64,000 nucleotides of DNA from an uncultured Mailhella sp. (GTDB lineage Bacteria > Desulfobacterota > Desulfovibrionia > Desulfovibrionales > Desulfovibrionaceae): the NCBI GenBank assembly GCA_905192935.1, contig CAJJMX010000001.1, positions 1 through 64,000 of the forward strand, read 5' to 3'. This document shows positions 1 through 7,947 of this stretch, in pieces. Numbering within the stretch: position 1 is the stretch's first letter; each line of letters begins with the position of its first letter. The position numbers and the translations under genes were made by a program. Under the pieces are notes generated by a model. That model saw only the letters and a list, made by a program, of their open reading frames with translations, was not told the origin of the DNA and made no database searches.

Positions 1-124
1 TGGCGTGGCCGCCGTACTTGATGACCACGGTTTCCCCATGATATTCGCGCAGATAGGGAAGACTCTCGATAAGAACTTTCGACTGCAGGCGGGCCTGCTC
101 CACAGGATCGGCGATAACGGCCAT
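1..124 (-). CDS. argB: Acetylglutamate kinase, N-terminal fragment
   Basis: This is the first 41 codons of a gene that runs off the left edge. ArgB phosphorylates N-acetylglutamate, the second step of arginine synthesis in the cytoplasm. The visible protein starts [20 protein letters not shown] and reaches the VVIKYGGHA stretch, the glycine-rich phosphate-binding start of the amino-acid kinase fold, which is very characteristic of ArgB. The gene is divergent from yajC. Only the N-terminus is visible, so nothing can be said about arginine feedback residues. Confidence 0.85.
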   Translation of the reverse strand, partial: MAVIADPVEQARLQSKVLIESLPYLREYHGETVVIKYGGHA

Positions 125-349
125 ATGTACGCTCCTTGTGCCGGGAACGGCCCGGCCTTCATGTTGCTAGCGGCATAGTCCCCGCAATCGGAGGGAATGT
201 CCAGTCCTTTCAAAAAGGCCCTGCCCAAAAAGAATGGCCGTCCTGAGCGGCTCCGGCGCTTAAACCATTGCGTAAAAAGGCGCAACAGGTTAAGAAGATG
301 AGGTCAATGACGCGGACATCCTTCCGCAAAATCAATTCTGGAGAATCCA

Positions 350-715
350 ATGTTCACTTCCATTGCCTACGCCGCCGGCAACGCGGGCGGCGCCGCTCAG
401 GGCGGCCCCATGGGAGCCGTCGCTTCTTTCGTGCCCCTCATTCTCATGTTCGCCGTGTTCTACTTCCTGCTGATCCGTCCTCAGCAGAAGCGCAACAAGG
501 AACACAAGGCCATGCTGGAATCCCTGGGCAAGGGCTCCTATGTCATCACCTCCGGCGGTCTGCTCGGCCGTATCGTCGACCTGGAAGGCGACATTCTCGT
601 CATCGACCTCGGTGAAACCAAGGTCCGCATGCCCCGCGGCTTCGTGAGCGGCACCTACGACCCCAAAGCCGTCACCAAGACGGCCGCCGAAACCGCGCCT
701 GCCGAAAAGAAGTAA
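350..715 (+). CDS. yajC: Sec translocase accessory subunit YajC
   Basis: YajC is a small single-pass membrane protein that associates with SecDF in the Sec protein-export complex. The 121-residue product has a short N-terminal stretch, one hydrophobic segment at about residues 22-42, and directly after it the family signature RPQQKR (43-48). The remainder is a small cytoplasmic domain. The start has a GGAGAA ribosome site just upstream. It is followed by secD and secF in the usual yajC-secD-secF order, although 116 bases holding a strong hairpin separate it from secD. Confidence 0.95.
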   Translation: MFTSIAYAAGNAGGAAQGGPMGAVASFVPLILMFAVFYFLLIRPQQKRNKEHKAMLESLGKGSYVITSGGLLGRIVDLEGDILVIDLGETKVRMPRGFVSGTYDPKAVTKTAAETAPAEKK

Positions 716-740
716 GGCCGAAACACCGGATCTTCCGCTT

Positions 741-769
741 CCACGCCTCCTCTTCCCAAGGAGGCGTGG
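741..769 (+). terminator. Hairpin between yajC and secD
   Basis: A perfect 10-bp inverted repeat (CCACGCCTCC at 741-750, GGAGGCGTGG at 760-769) lies between the two genes. It is followed only by a weak T-rich tail, so it may be a partial terminator or a processing or stability element that adjusts yajC expression relative to secDF. Confidence 0.5.
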
Positions 770-831
770 AGCTTTGTGTTATTCATCCATAAGGTCTTCC
801 GGCCTTATTATCGTCTTTTAAGGATACAACC

Positions 832-2412
832 ATGAAAGCTCTGCGTTTGCGCCTGGCCGTCTCCCTCATCGTGCTGCTCGTGGTGCTTGCGTACGCCCTG
901 CCCAACATTCCCGCCATCGGCGATTCGCCCCTGGGCGCGCTCATGCAGGACCGCATCAGTCTCGGCCTGGACCTCAAGGGCGGCATGAACCTCACCCTGG
1001 GCGTGGATGTGGAAAAGGCCGTGCAGAACACGCTGTCCGTCAACGGTCAGGACATCCGTGACCGCGCCGAACAGGAAAAGATCACCGTCATGAAGCCGCG
1101 TCTCAACGCCGACGGCCTTCTGGAAGTGACGCTTCCCCGTACCGATCAGGCCGGCGCCTTCGACGCCATGATCAAGAAATGGTTCCCCAACCTGCAGCAG
1201 GTTTCCGCCGACAACACCGCTTCCGGCCGTGTCTGCGTCTTCGAACTTTCCCCCGCCGCCCGCAAGCAGACCGAAGACATGACCATGGAACAGGTCGTGC
1301 GCACCATCCGCAACCGTATCGACCAGTTCGGCGTGGCCGAACCCGACATCCGCAAGCAGTCGGACAATCAGGTGCAGGTGCAGCTGCCCGGCATGACCGA
1401 TTCCGAAAGAGCCATCCAGATCATCGGTCAGACCGCCCATCTGGAATTCCACATCGTGCGCGACGACGTGGATCCGACTTCCATCATGCTGCCCGCCGGC
1501 ACGGCGCGCTATCCGCTCATCGTCAAGGGCCAGTACGGCACGCAGACGGAAAGCTCCATCATCCTCGACACCGAAGCCCTCATGGGCGGCGAGGACATCA
1601 CGAATGCGCGTCCGGCCTTCAACGAATTCGGACAGTCCTACGTGGCTCTGGAATTCAACAACCGCGGCGCCAGCAACTTTGAACGCGTCACCGGCGAAAA
1701 CATCAAGAAGCGCATGGCCATAGTCCTGGACGGCAAGGTCTACTCCGCCCCCGTCATTCAGGACCGCATCTCCGGAGGCAAGGCTTCCATCACCGGCAAC
1801 TTCACCACCGAAGAGGCGCAGGATCTCGCCATCGTGCTGCGTGCCGGTTCCCTGCCTACGCCCGTTTCCATCCTGGAAGAGCGCACCGTCGGTCCTTCCC
1901 TCGGCAAGGAATCCATCAGCAGCGGCATCAAGGCCTCCCTCGTGGGCGCCGCGGCCGTGGTCCTCGTCATGCCGCTCTACTACGGACTCTCCGGCTTCAT
2001 TGCCGACATCATGCTCTGCTTCACCATCACCATCCTTCTTGCCGGCATGACGCTCTTCGGCGCCACGCTCACCCTGCCCGGCATTGCGGGCATCGTGCTC
2101 ACCATAGGCATGTCCGTGGACGCCAACGTGCTCATCTTCGAGCGCATCAGGGAAGAAATCAAAAACGGCATGTCCGCCATGGCGGCGGTAGAAGCCGGCT
2201 TCAGCCGCGCCAGCATTTCCATCATCGACTCGAACCTGACAACGCTCATCACGGCAGCCATCCTGTACCAGTTCGGCACAGGTCCCGTGAGAGGTTTTGC
2301 CGTCACGCTGTCGCTGGGTATTCTGGCCTCCATGTTCACGGCCGTCTTTGTCTCCAGGGCCGTCTTTGAAACGTGGGTCTCCCGCTCCAGCAGCCAGAAA
2401 ATCAGCATCTAG
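832..2412 (+). CDS. secD: Protein translocase subunit SecD
   Basis: SecD works with SecF in the inner membrane. It uses the proton-motive force to pull exported proteins across after SecA-driven translocation. The 526-residue protein has a first membrane segment at about 8-26, the conserved LGLDLKGG motif at 44-51, and a large periplasmic domain (P1 and base/head). A block of membrane segments follows from about residue 365, including the SVDANVLIFERIREE motif near 428-442. The length is slightly below E. coli SecD (about 615). The stop is 18 bases from the secF start, so the two are probably co-translated. Confidence 0.97.
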   Translation: MKALRLRLAVSLIVLLVVLAYALPNIPAIGDSPLGALMQDRISLGLDLKGGMNLTLGVDVEKAVQNTLSVNGQDIRDRAEQEKITVMKPRLNADGLLEVTLPRTDQAGAFDAMIKKWFPNLQQVSADNTASGRVCVFELSPAARKQTEDMTMEQVVRTIRNRIDQFGVAEPDIRKQSDNQVQVQLPGMTDSERAIQIIGQTAHLEFHIVRDDVDPTSIMLPAGTARYPLIVKGQYGTQTESSIILDTEALMGGEDITNARPAFNEFGQSYVALEFNNRGASNFERVTGENIKKRMAIVLDGKVYSAPVIQDRISGGKASITGNFTTEEAQDLAIVLRAGSLPTPVSILEERTVGPSLGKESISSGIKASLVGAAAVVLVMPLYYGLSGFIADIMLCFTITILLAGMTLFGATLTLPGIAGIVLTIGMSVDANVLIFERIREEIKNGMSAMAAVEAGFSRASISIIDSNLTTLITAAILYQFGTGPVRGFAVTLSLGILASMFTAVFVSRAVFETWVSRSSSQKISI

Positions 2413-2430
2413 GACAAAGAGGTCCTTCCC

Positions 2431-3546
2431 ATGGCATTCGCACTTCTTTCCCGTCAGACGAACATAGACTTTGTCGGCTTCCGCCGCATAGCCTTCAGCA
2501 TTTCCGGCTTCTTCATCATCATCGGCCTCATCGCCATCATCATGAACGGCGGCCTGCGCTACGGCGTGGACTTTGCCGGCGGCGTCATGGTGCAGGTTGA
2601 ATTTGCCCAGCCCATTCCCGACGAACAGGTGAAGACCGCTCTGCAGAACGTGGATCTGCCCGGACTTACCGTGCAGCAGGTCGACACCGAAAACCGCGAC
2701 TATCTGCTGCGCTTCTCCATGCCCTCAGGAGAAAACCAGGATCTGCGCGAACAGGTATCTTCCGCGCTCAAGTCCAGCATTCCCGACAACGCCTCGACCA
2801 TACAGCGTCTGGAATCCGTCGGCCCCAAGGTAGGCAACGATCTGCGCAACATGGCCATCGAGGCCCTGTTCTATGCCGTGCTGCTCATCACCGTCTACAT
2901 CTCCGGCCGCTTCGAATACAGCTGGTTCATGGCCGGAGCCATGGCCCTGGTGCTCTGGGGCGCCGTGTACGGCGCCTCCTATCTCGGCTTCAACAGGCTG
3001 TGGGGCGTGGCCATCGGCATGATCATCACGCTCATCTGCTGCTGGAAACTGAAGCTGAACTTTGCCCTGGGCGCCATTCTGGCCCTCATCCACGACGTCA
3101 TCGTCACCCTGGGGCTGCTCACCCTCCTCGGCGTGGAAATAGACCTCAACGTCATCGCCGCCCTGCTCACCCTCGTGGGCTACTCCATCAACGACACCAT
3201 AGTCGTGTACGACCGCATCCGCGAAAATCTGCGCGCCGTGCCCGCAGACGCGCAGAAGAAACCGACCATGGGCGAGATCATCAACAAGTCCGTGAACCAG
3301 ACGCTCTCGCGCACCATCATGACCTCCGCCACCACTCTGGTGGCCAGCCTGGCCCTGTATCTGCTCGGCGGCAGCGTCATCCACAACTTTGCGCTCACCA
3401 TCACCCTCGGCATCGTCTTCGGTACCTTCTCCTCCATCTTCGTGGCTTCTCCCATACTCATCGCCTTCGGCGACGTGAACCTCTACCACGCCAAGACGCA
3501 GAAGAAGGACGACTACGAGCGTCCCGGCGAACACGGCATCGTGTAA
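2431..3546 (+). CDS. secF: Protein translocase subunit SecF
   Basis: SecF is the RND-type partner of SecD in the Sec export channel. The 371-residue product has membrane segment 1 at about 20-38 and then the family motif YGVDFAGG (44-51). A periplasmic domain and five more predicted membrane segments follow. Near residues 250-265 is the conserved GYSINDTIVVYDRIREN block that matches the SecD ANVLIFERIREE element. Separate SecD and SecF genes, rather than a SecDF fusion, are usual for proteobacteria. The gene ends just before a strong hairpin terminator. Confidence 0.97.
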   Translation: MAFALLSRQTNIDFVGFRRIAFSISGFFIIIGLIAIIMNGGLRYGVDFAGGVMVQVEFAQPIPDEQVKTALQNVDLPGLTVQQVDTENRDYLLRFSMPSGENQDLREQVSSALKSSIPDNASTIQRLESVGPKVGNDLRNMAIEALFYAVLLITVYISGRFEYSWFMAGAMALVLWGAVYGASYLGFNRLWGVAIGMIITLICCWKLKLNFALGAILALIHDVIVTLGLLTLLGVEIDLNVIAALLTLVGYSINDTIVVYDRIRENLRAVPADAQKKPTMGEIINKSVNQTLSRTIMTSATTLVASLALYLLGGSVIHNFALTITLGIVFGTFSSIFVASPILIAFGDVNLYHAKTQKKDDYERPGEHGIV

Positions 3547-3569
3547 TCTTCCTTTTCAGAAACCATCAG

Positions 3570-3602
3570 GACCTCCGCTTTCCGCCATGGAAAACGGAGG
3601 TC
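3570..3602 (+). terminator. Terminator after secF
   Basis: GACCTCCG at 3570-3577 pairs with CGGAGGTC at 3595-3602, and the inner TTTCC/GGAAA arms extend the stem. The sequence TTATTCT follows. This is a good rho-independent terminator for the yajC-secDF unit. Confidence 0.8.
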
Positions 3603-3759
3603 TTATTCTATCCGCAACATGCCGAAATCCGTATTTTCGTCTTTCCTGAAAGGAAGCACTATCAAGGCACCGGGCGCTCCGCCGAACGAACGTTCCGGTG
3701 CCGTTCCCCAAGCTCAACAGGCGTCGCCCCAGGCGGCCCGCATGTTCCGAAGACCAAAC

Positions 3760-3796
3760 AACAGAGGCGGCTGCCCTTCCGGCAGCCGCCTCTGTT
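3760..3796 (-). terminator. Terminator after the ATP-grasp gene
   Basis: A perfect 16-bp inverted repeat (3760-3775 and 3781-3796) surrounds a 5-base loop, between the converging secF and ATP-grasp genes. It is 22 bases past the ATP-grasp stop. The stem is symmetric, so it can act on transcripts from both sides. The T-tail on the minus strand is modest. Confidence 0.7.
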
Positions 3797-3818
3797 ATGT
3801 CGGCATCGTTTCCAATCG

Positions 3819-4967
3819 TCAGTCGAGATACTCGGTAAGATCGCTGTGCAGGATGTGATCGAGTTCCGCGCGGTCCGAAGCCGGGGTCTCCGTGAACATG
3901 AAGCCGAACACCGGGCCCGTATGGTAGTCGATGCGGCGCAGTTCCAGAACGTTGCCGAAGGAGGCGCAGAGCCTGTCGTAATTGAACACGTCGCTGCTCT
4001 TGAGGCTCGCCGGAGGATTCAGCACGATGAAGGAATATATCTTGTCTTCCTTTCCCTTCAGAAGCGCATCCCAGTCGGGACGCCGGTCGTTCAGGAAATA
4101 ATCATACGTGCGGAAGCCGTAGGCATGCAGAGACAGGTCGGTCAGGCACCAGCCCGCAAAGCGCAGAGGATTGGCCTCGATGGGGATGATGCGGCCGTTG
4201 TCCACGCGAAGTTCCAGATGGATGGGCAGATTGCGCGCGCCCATCTCTTCGTTCATACGGTTGAAGAACTCGGTGAAGGGCTCAAGATGCTCACGGATGA
4301 TGGACGCGCCGGAGCAGTACAGCCTGTCGCTCACGTCTTCGGCCGAGGCAAATTCGTGATGGAAGATGTTGACGATGACGGCCCGGCCTTCGCCGTCATA
4401 GTAGAAGTCCACGGCGTATTCCTCGCCGCCTATGTATTCTTCAAGAATGAACCGGGTGTTCGCCACCACGCTTTCATCATAGTTCTTCTTCCAGTCGCCG
4501 GAGTGAAGACGTATGTCTTCCAGCGCCTTCTTCCAGTCGTCTTCGTTGAAGATCGTGTACACGCCCACGCTGAAGAAGCCCACGGAAGGCTTGAGGATGA
4601 AGGGAGTCTTCAGCGTGCCGAAGTCGACGCTTTCAAGATCGGCGGCCGCCACTTCACGGAACATGAAGTCAGGGTATATCTTCGAAAGCATGCGGCGGAA
4701 GGCGGCCTTGTCCTTGCAGAGCGCGATGCCCTTCTGAAGCCCCTTGTCGGGAGAATGCCTGAGCACCCAGGAAAGGGAGTTCTCGCAGGTGGTATAGATG
4801 CGGTCGCCTGCGGCAAGAAGCTCGTCGGCCTCCTTGTCGGAAACGAGACGGAAGGTGCCTTCAGGCGCGGCGGCAAGCGCCGCTTCATTGCGGAGCACGG
4901 GCACGCGGCTTTCGGCAAGATAATCCCGAAGTTCCCGGGACACGTACTGTTTGTCAAGAATGATCAT
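3819..4967 (-). CDS. ATP-grasp family ligase of unknown substrate
   Basis: The 382-residue protein has the layout of an ATP-grasp carboxylate-amine ligase, which activates a carboxylate with ATP and joins it to an amine or thiol. Visible elements are a pre-ATP-grasp N-terminal region, the [12 protein letters not shown] nucleotide-binding loop (124-135), [10 protein letters not shown] (174-183), the HLELR strand (250-254) and the metal-binding IEANP element (263-267). I chose the ATG at 4967 because GAGGATTGC directly precedes it; a longer frame to 5009 would begin inside the upstream ABC gene. It starts 7 bases after that gene stops, so the two are very probably an operon. The substrate cannot be named from sequence; a dipeptide, peptide-antibiotic or amino-acid conjugate are possibilities. 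Confidence 0.75.
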   Translation of the reverse strand: MIILDKQYVSRELRDYLAESRVPVLRNEAALAAAPEGTFRLVSDKEADELLAAGDRIYTTCENSLSWVLRHSPDKGLQKGIALCKDKAAFRRMLSKIYPDFMFREVAAADLESVDFGTLKTPFILKPSVGFFSVGVYTIFNEDDWKKALEDIRLHSGDWKKNYDESVVANTRFILEEYIGGEEYAVDFYYDGEGRAVIVNIFHHEFASAEDVSDRLYCSGASIIREHLEPFTEFFNRMNEEMGARNLPIHLELRVDNGRIIPIEANPLRFAGWCLTDLSLHAYGFRTYDYFLNDRRPDWDALLKGKEDKIYSFIVLNPPASLKSSDVFNYDRLCASFGNVLELRRIDYHTGPVFGFMFTETPASDRAELDHILHSDLTEYLD

Positions 4968-4974
4968 GCAATCC

Positions 4975-5946
4975 TCACAAGGGAAAATGGCAGCGCACGG
5001 CATGCCCATGGTTTATCTGAACGAGCGGAGGCTCCTGCTGCCGGCACAGCGGCCTCGCATGAGGACAGCGCGGATGGAAGGCGCATCCCGCAGGCGGAGA
5101 AAGAGGACTCGGCATCTCGCCGGAAAGGATCTGTCCGCGTCCGCGGCGGGACGGATCGCGGGACGGTGCGGCGGCCATGAGCGCCTCCGTGTACGGATGC
5201 GCGGCATGGGAAAAAAGCTCTTCGCTCTCCGCCATTTCCACGAGACGGCCGAGATACATGACCGCCACGCGGTCTGCCATGGACGCCACGACGCCGAGGT
5301 CATGGGAAATGAACAGGTAGCCGAGTCCCAGGTTCTGCTGCATGTCCTTCAGAAGATTCAGCACCTGCGCCTGCACCGAGGCATCGAGGGCCGATACGGG
5401 CTCGTCGCACACGATGGCCCCGGGACCGGCCACGATGGCCCTGGCCACGGCTATGCGCTGACGCTGTCCGCCGGAAAACTCATGCGGATACCTGTCGATG
5501 TGCTCGGGCTGAAGGCCCACATGCACGAGGACATCCTTCACTTTTTCCCGCCACTCGTCCCGGGAAAGCGGCCGTCCGGCGGCCTTTGCCGCAAGACGCA
5601 GAGGTTCGGCAATGCTTGCTCCCACGCTCTGACGCGGATCGAGAGAAGAAAACGGATCCTGAAACACCATCTGTATGCGGCAGGCGCGGTCAAGAGCCGA
5701 CCAGTCGGAAACCGGCCTGCCGGAAAGCAGCACCTCGCCGGACGACGGCAAAAGCAGTCCCGTGGCCATGCGGGCGAGCGTGGACTTGCCGCAGCCGGAC
5801 TCTCCCACAAGGCCCAGGGTTTCCCCGGAAAAGAGCTGAAAGCTGACGTCGCTCACGGCCCTCACACTGGCCGAACGAGGGTCGAAAAAACCTCTCTGCA
5901 CGGCAAATTCCCGGCTTACCTGTCTGAATTCGAGCAACGCGTCCAT
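4975..5946 (-). CDS. Orphan peptide-type ABC transporter ATPase (OppF/DppF-like)
   Basis: The 323-residue ATPase belongs to the Opp/Dpp importer family, which energises uptake of oligopeptides or nickel. It carries Walker [10 protein letters not shown] (48-56), signature FSGGQ (157-161), Walker B IVCDEP (177-182) and the C-terminal oligo_HPY region ending in a cysteine cluster (GCAFHPRCP, then two further Cys) typical of OppD/OppF. The start at 5946 is at the MDALLEFRQ sequence; an in-frame ATG at 6003 would add 19 poor residues. No permease, binding protein or OppD gene adjoins it: upstream is the divergent opgG and downstream the ATP-grasp gene. It may serve permeases encoded elsewhere or act in a non-transport role with the ligase. 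Confidence 0.85.
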   Translation of the reverse strand: MDALLEFRQVSREFAVQRGFFDPRSASVRAVSDVSFQLFSGETLGLVGESGCGKSTLARMATGLLLPSSGEVLLSGRPVSDWSALDRACRIQMVFQDPFSSLDPRQSVGASIAEPLRLAAKAAGRPLSRDEWREKVKDVLVHVGLQPEHIDRYPHEFSGGQRQRIAVARAIVAGPGAIVCDEPVSALDASVQAQVLNLLKDMQQNLGLGYLFISHDLGVVASMADRVAVMYLGRLVEMAESEELFSHAAHPYTEALMAAAPSRDPSRRGRGQILSGEMPSPLSPPAGCAFHPRCPHARPLCRQQEPPLVQINHGHAVRCHFPL

Positions 5947-6236
5947 GCCAGTTCCTGTTTTCTCCTCCAAAAAGGGAGGGAGCATTCCCGCCCGGGCAGA
6001 CATCCTACCTTAGCCTTTCCTGTGCCGCAAGGGGATAAAATCGCTGGACATGGAGCCGTTCCGGCTTTAAGTAGGAAAGAAAGACAAGGAACCGCGATGG
6101 CGCTCAGAACGTTACGGCCGAGATGCGGCCGACCGCAGAACTGCGGCCCGAGCTGCCGCGGCTCCTTTTTGCTTGTCAGGCTCCAACGACGCATTTACGG
6201 ACAGTGAAATCCCCAATCTTCAGGGAGTTACTTCGT

Positions 6237-7847
6237 ATGTTTCACCGCATGATTACCTCTTTGTGCATGCTCGCGGCCCTTTTCGCGCTTCCCCTTTCCG
6301 CCGAAGCCGCAGCGCCCTTCACTTTTGCCGACGTGCAGGCCAAAGCGCAGGATCTGGCCGGAACAAAATACGTGCCCATCACGCCCGTGCCGGAATTTCT
6401 CACCAAGCTCAACTACAACGAATGGAGCTCCATACGCTACCTGCCGGAAAAGGCGCTCTGGGCCGAGGAATCCCTGCCCTTCACCGTGCAGTTCTTTCAT
6501 CCCGGTCTGTACTACGACAGACCCGTGCGCGTTCACGTCGTCAATGACGAAGCCGTGGAGGACGTATCCTTCGATCCCTCGCTGTTTCAGTACGGCAGCG
6601 AAGAGCTCTCCAAACAGGTCGCTCAGGCCAGGGATCTGAACTTTGCGGGATTCCGGCTCCACTATCCGCTGAACAGAAGCGACTACAAGGATGAAGTGGC
6701 CATCTTCCTCGGTGCGTCCTACTTCCGCGCTCTTGCCGCGGACACGCACTACGGCATCTACTCAAGAGGCCTCGCCATAGATACGGCCATGGCTCAGGGA
6801 GAGGAATTTCCCTACTTCAAGGAATTCTGGATCGTGAAGCCCGCTCCCGACGCCAAGGACATCACCATTTACGCGCTCATGGACAGCGAGAGCATGGCCG
6901 GAGCCTACCGCTTCATCATCACTCCCGGCTCGCCCACCGTCATGGACGTGAAATGCGCCCTCTTCACCCGCAAGGACGCCAAAAACATTCAGAAGATAGG
7001 TCTCGCCCCTCTGACGAGCATGTTCTTCTACGGCGAAGAAAAGAACGGACGGCCCGGCGACTACCGTCCCGAGGTCCACAACTCCGACGGTCTGCTCTAC
7101 GTCAACGGCGACAAGCACTGGTTCTGGAGCCCGCTCGCCAATCACAAGCGCCTCAGCGTCAACACCTTCCCGCTTCAGAATCCCCGCGGCTTCGGTCTTC
7201 TGCAGCGTGACAGCGACTTCAAGAGCTATCAGGACATAGAAGCGGCCTATGAACGCCGGCCTTCCCTGTGGGTGGAGCCCGAAGGCGACTGGGGCCCCGG
7301 CATGCTCAATCTCGTGGAAATCCCCACGGAAGATGAAATGCACGACAACATCGTGGCCTTCTGGACGCCGGACAAGCCCCGCGACAAGAACAATCCCGAT
7401 CAGCCGGAAGCGGAACTGCGCTATCCCGACACGCAGATGTACAGCTGGAAGCTGTACTGGATGAAGCCCGACACGCAGCAGCATGACCGCGGACATGTGA
7501 CCTCCACCCGTATTTCCAGAAACGGCGACACCATGACCTTCCATGTGGACTTCGCCGGCGGCGAACTCGCCACCCTGCCCGAAGACACGGGACTTGCCAG
7601 CATCGTGGAAACGCCCGAACCCATCCCGCTTCTGGAAAAGAAGCTTCTGCGCAATCCCGCCACGGGAGGCTGGAGACTCACCTTCACCGTGCGCCTTCCC
7701 AAGGAAGACGGCGTGATACAGAGTCTCATGTCCGCCCGCAAGGGTCCCGTGATGCTGCGCTTCCGCGCACTGCTCAAAAAGGGCGAAAACCTGCCCGATC
7801 CTCTGACCGAAACCTGGATCTACGACTGGCAGCTCCAGCCGCAGTGA
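6237..7847 (+). CDS. opgG: Periplasmic glucan biosynthesis protein OpgG (MdoG)
   Basis: OpgG is the periplasmic protein that works with OpgH to build osmoregulated periplasmic glucans, probably by adding or shaping beta-1,6 branches. The 536-residue product starts at an ATG preceded by GGGAG. It has a Sec signal peptide (hydrophobic stretch about 6-20, likely cleavage after AEA near residue 24) and the typical MdoG sequence PFTFADVQAKAQDLA right after it. The rest is the beta-sandwich MdoG domain. Length matches the family (about 510-540). opgH follows after 100 bases that hold two hairpins. Longer in-frame starts upstream would bury the signal peptide. Confidence 0.95.
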   Translation: MFHRMITSLCMLAALFALPLSAEAAAPFTFADVQAKAQDLAGTKYVPITPVPEFLTKLNYNEWSSIRYLPEKALWAEESLPFTVQFFHPGLYYDRPVRVHVVNDEAVEDVSFDPSLFQYGSEELSKQVAQARDLNFAGFRLHYPLNRSDYKDEVAIFLGASYFRALAADTHYGIYSRGLAIDTAMAQGEEFPYFKEFWIVKPAPDAKDITIYALMDSESMAGAYRFIITPGSPTVMDVKCALFTRKDAKNIQKIGLAPLTSMFFYGEEKNGRPGDYRPEVHNSDGLLYVNGDKHWFWSPLANHKRLSVNTFPLQNPRGFGLLQRDSDFKSYQDIEAAYERRPSLWVEPEGDWGPGMLNLVEIPTEDEMHDNIVAFWTPDKPRDKNNPDQPEAELRYPDTQMYSWKLYWMKPDTQQHDRGHVTSTRISRNGDTMTFHVDFAGGELATLPEDTGLASIVETPEPIPLLEKKLLRNPATGGWRLTFTVRLPKEDGVIQSLMSARKGPVMLRFRALLKKGENLPDPLTETWIYDWQLQPQ

Positions 7848-7854
7848 CGGGCAC

Positions 7855-7920
7855 GGCTCCGGGAGCGCTCCCGGAGCCCGGACGACGACATGAGGCCATC
7901 CGGCCCGAGCCTCGTCGTCC
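7855..7920 (+). other. Two tandem hairpins between opgG and opgH
   Basis: A perfect 24-base palindrome (7855-7878, GGCTCCGGGAGC and its complement) is followed by a second stem (GGACGACGA at 7880-7888 with TCGTCGTCC at 7912-7920). Neither has a T-run. They fill most of the 100-base opgG-opgH gap and could reduce transcription, stabilise opgG mRNA or set the OpgG:OpgH ratio. Confidence 0.6.
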
Positions 7921-7947
7921 CGTTCAACCTCTTCCAAAGGTCTTCGC

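Noticed and set aside
3000..5180. A 726-codon plus-strand open frame from secF into the ABC ATPase gene
   Set aside because: It is antisense to the ATP-grasp and ABC genes and runs through two terminators; Arg/His-rich shadow composition.
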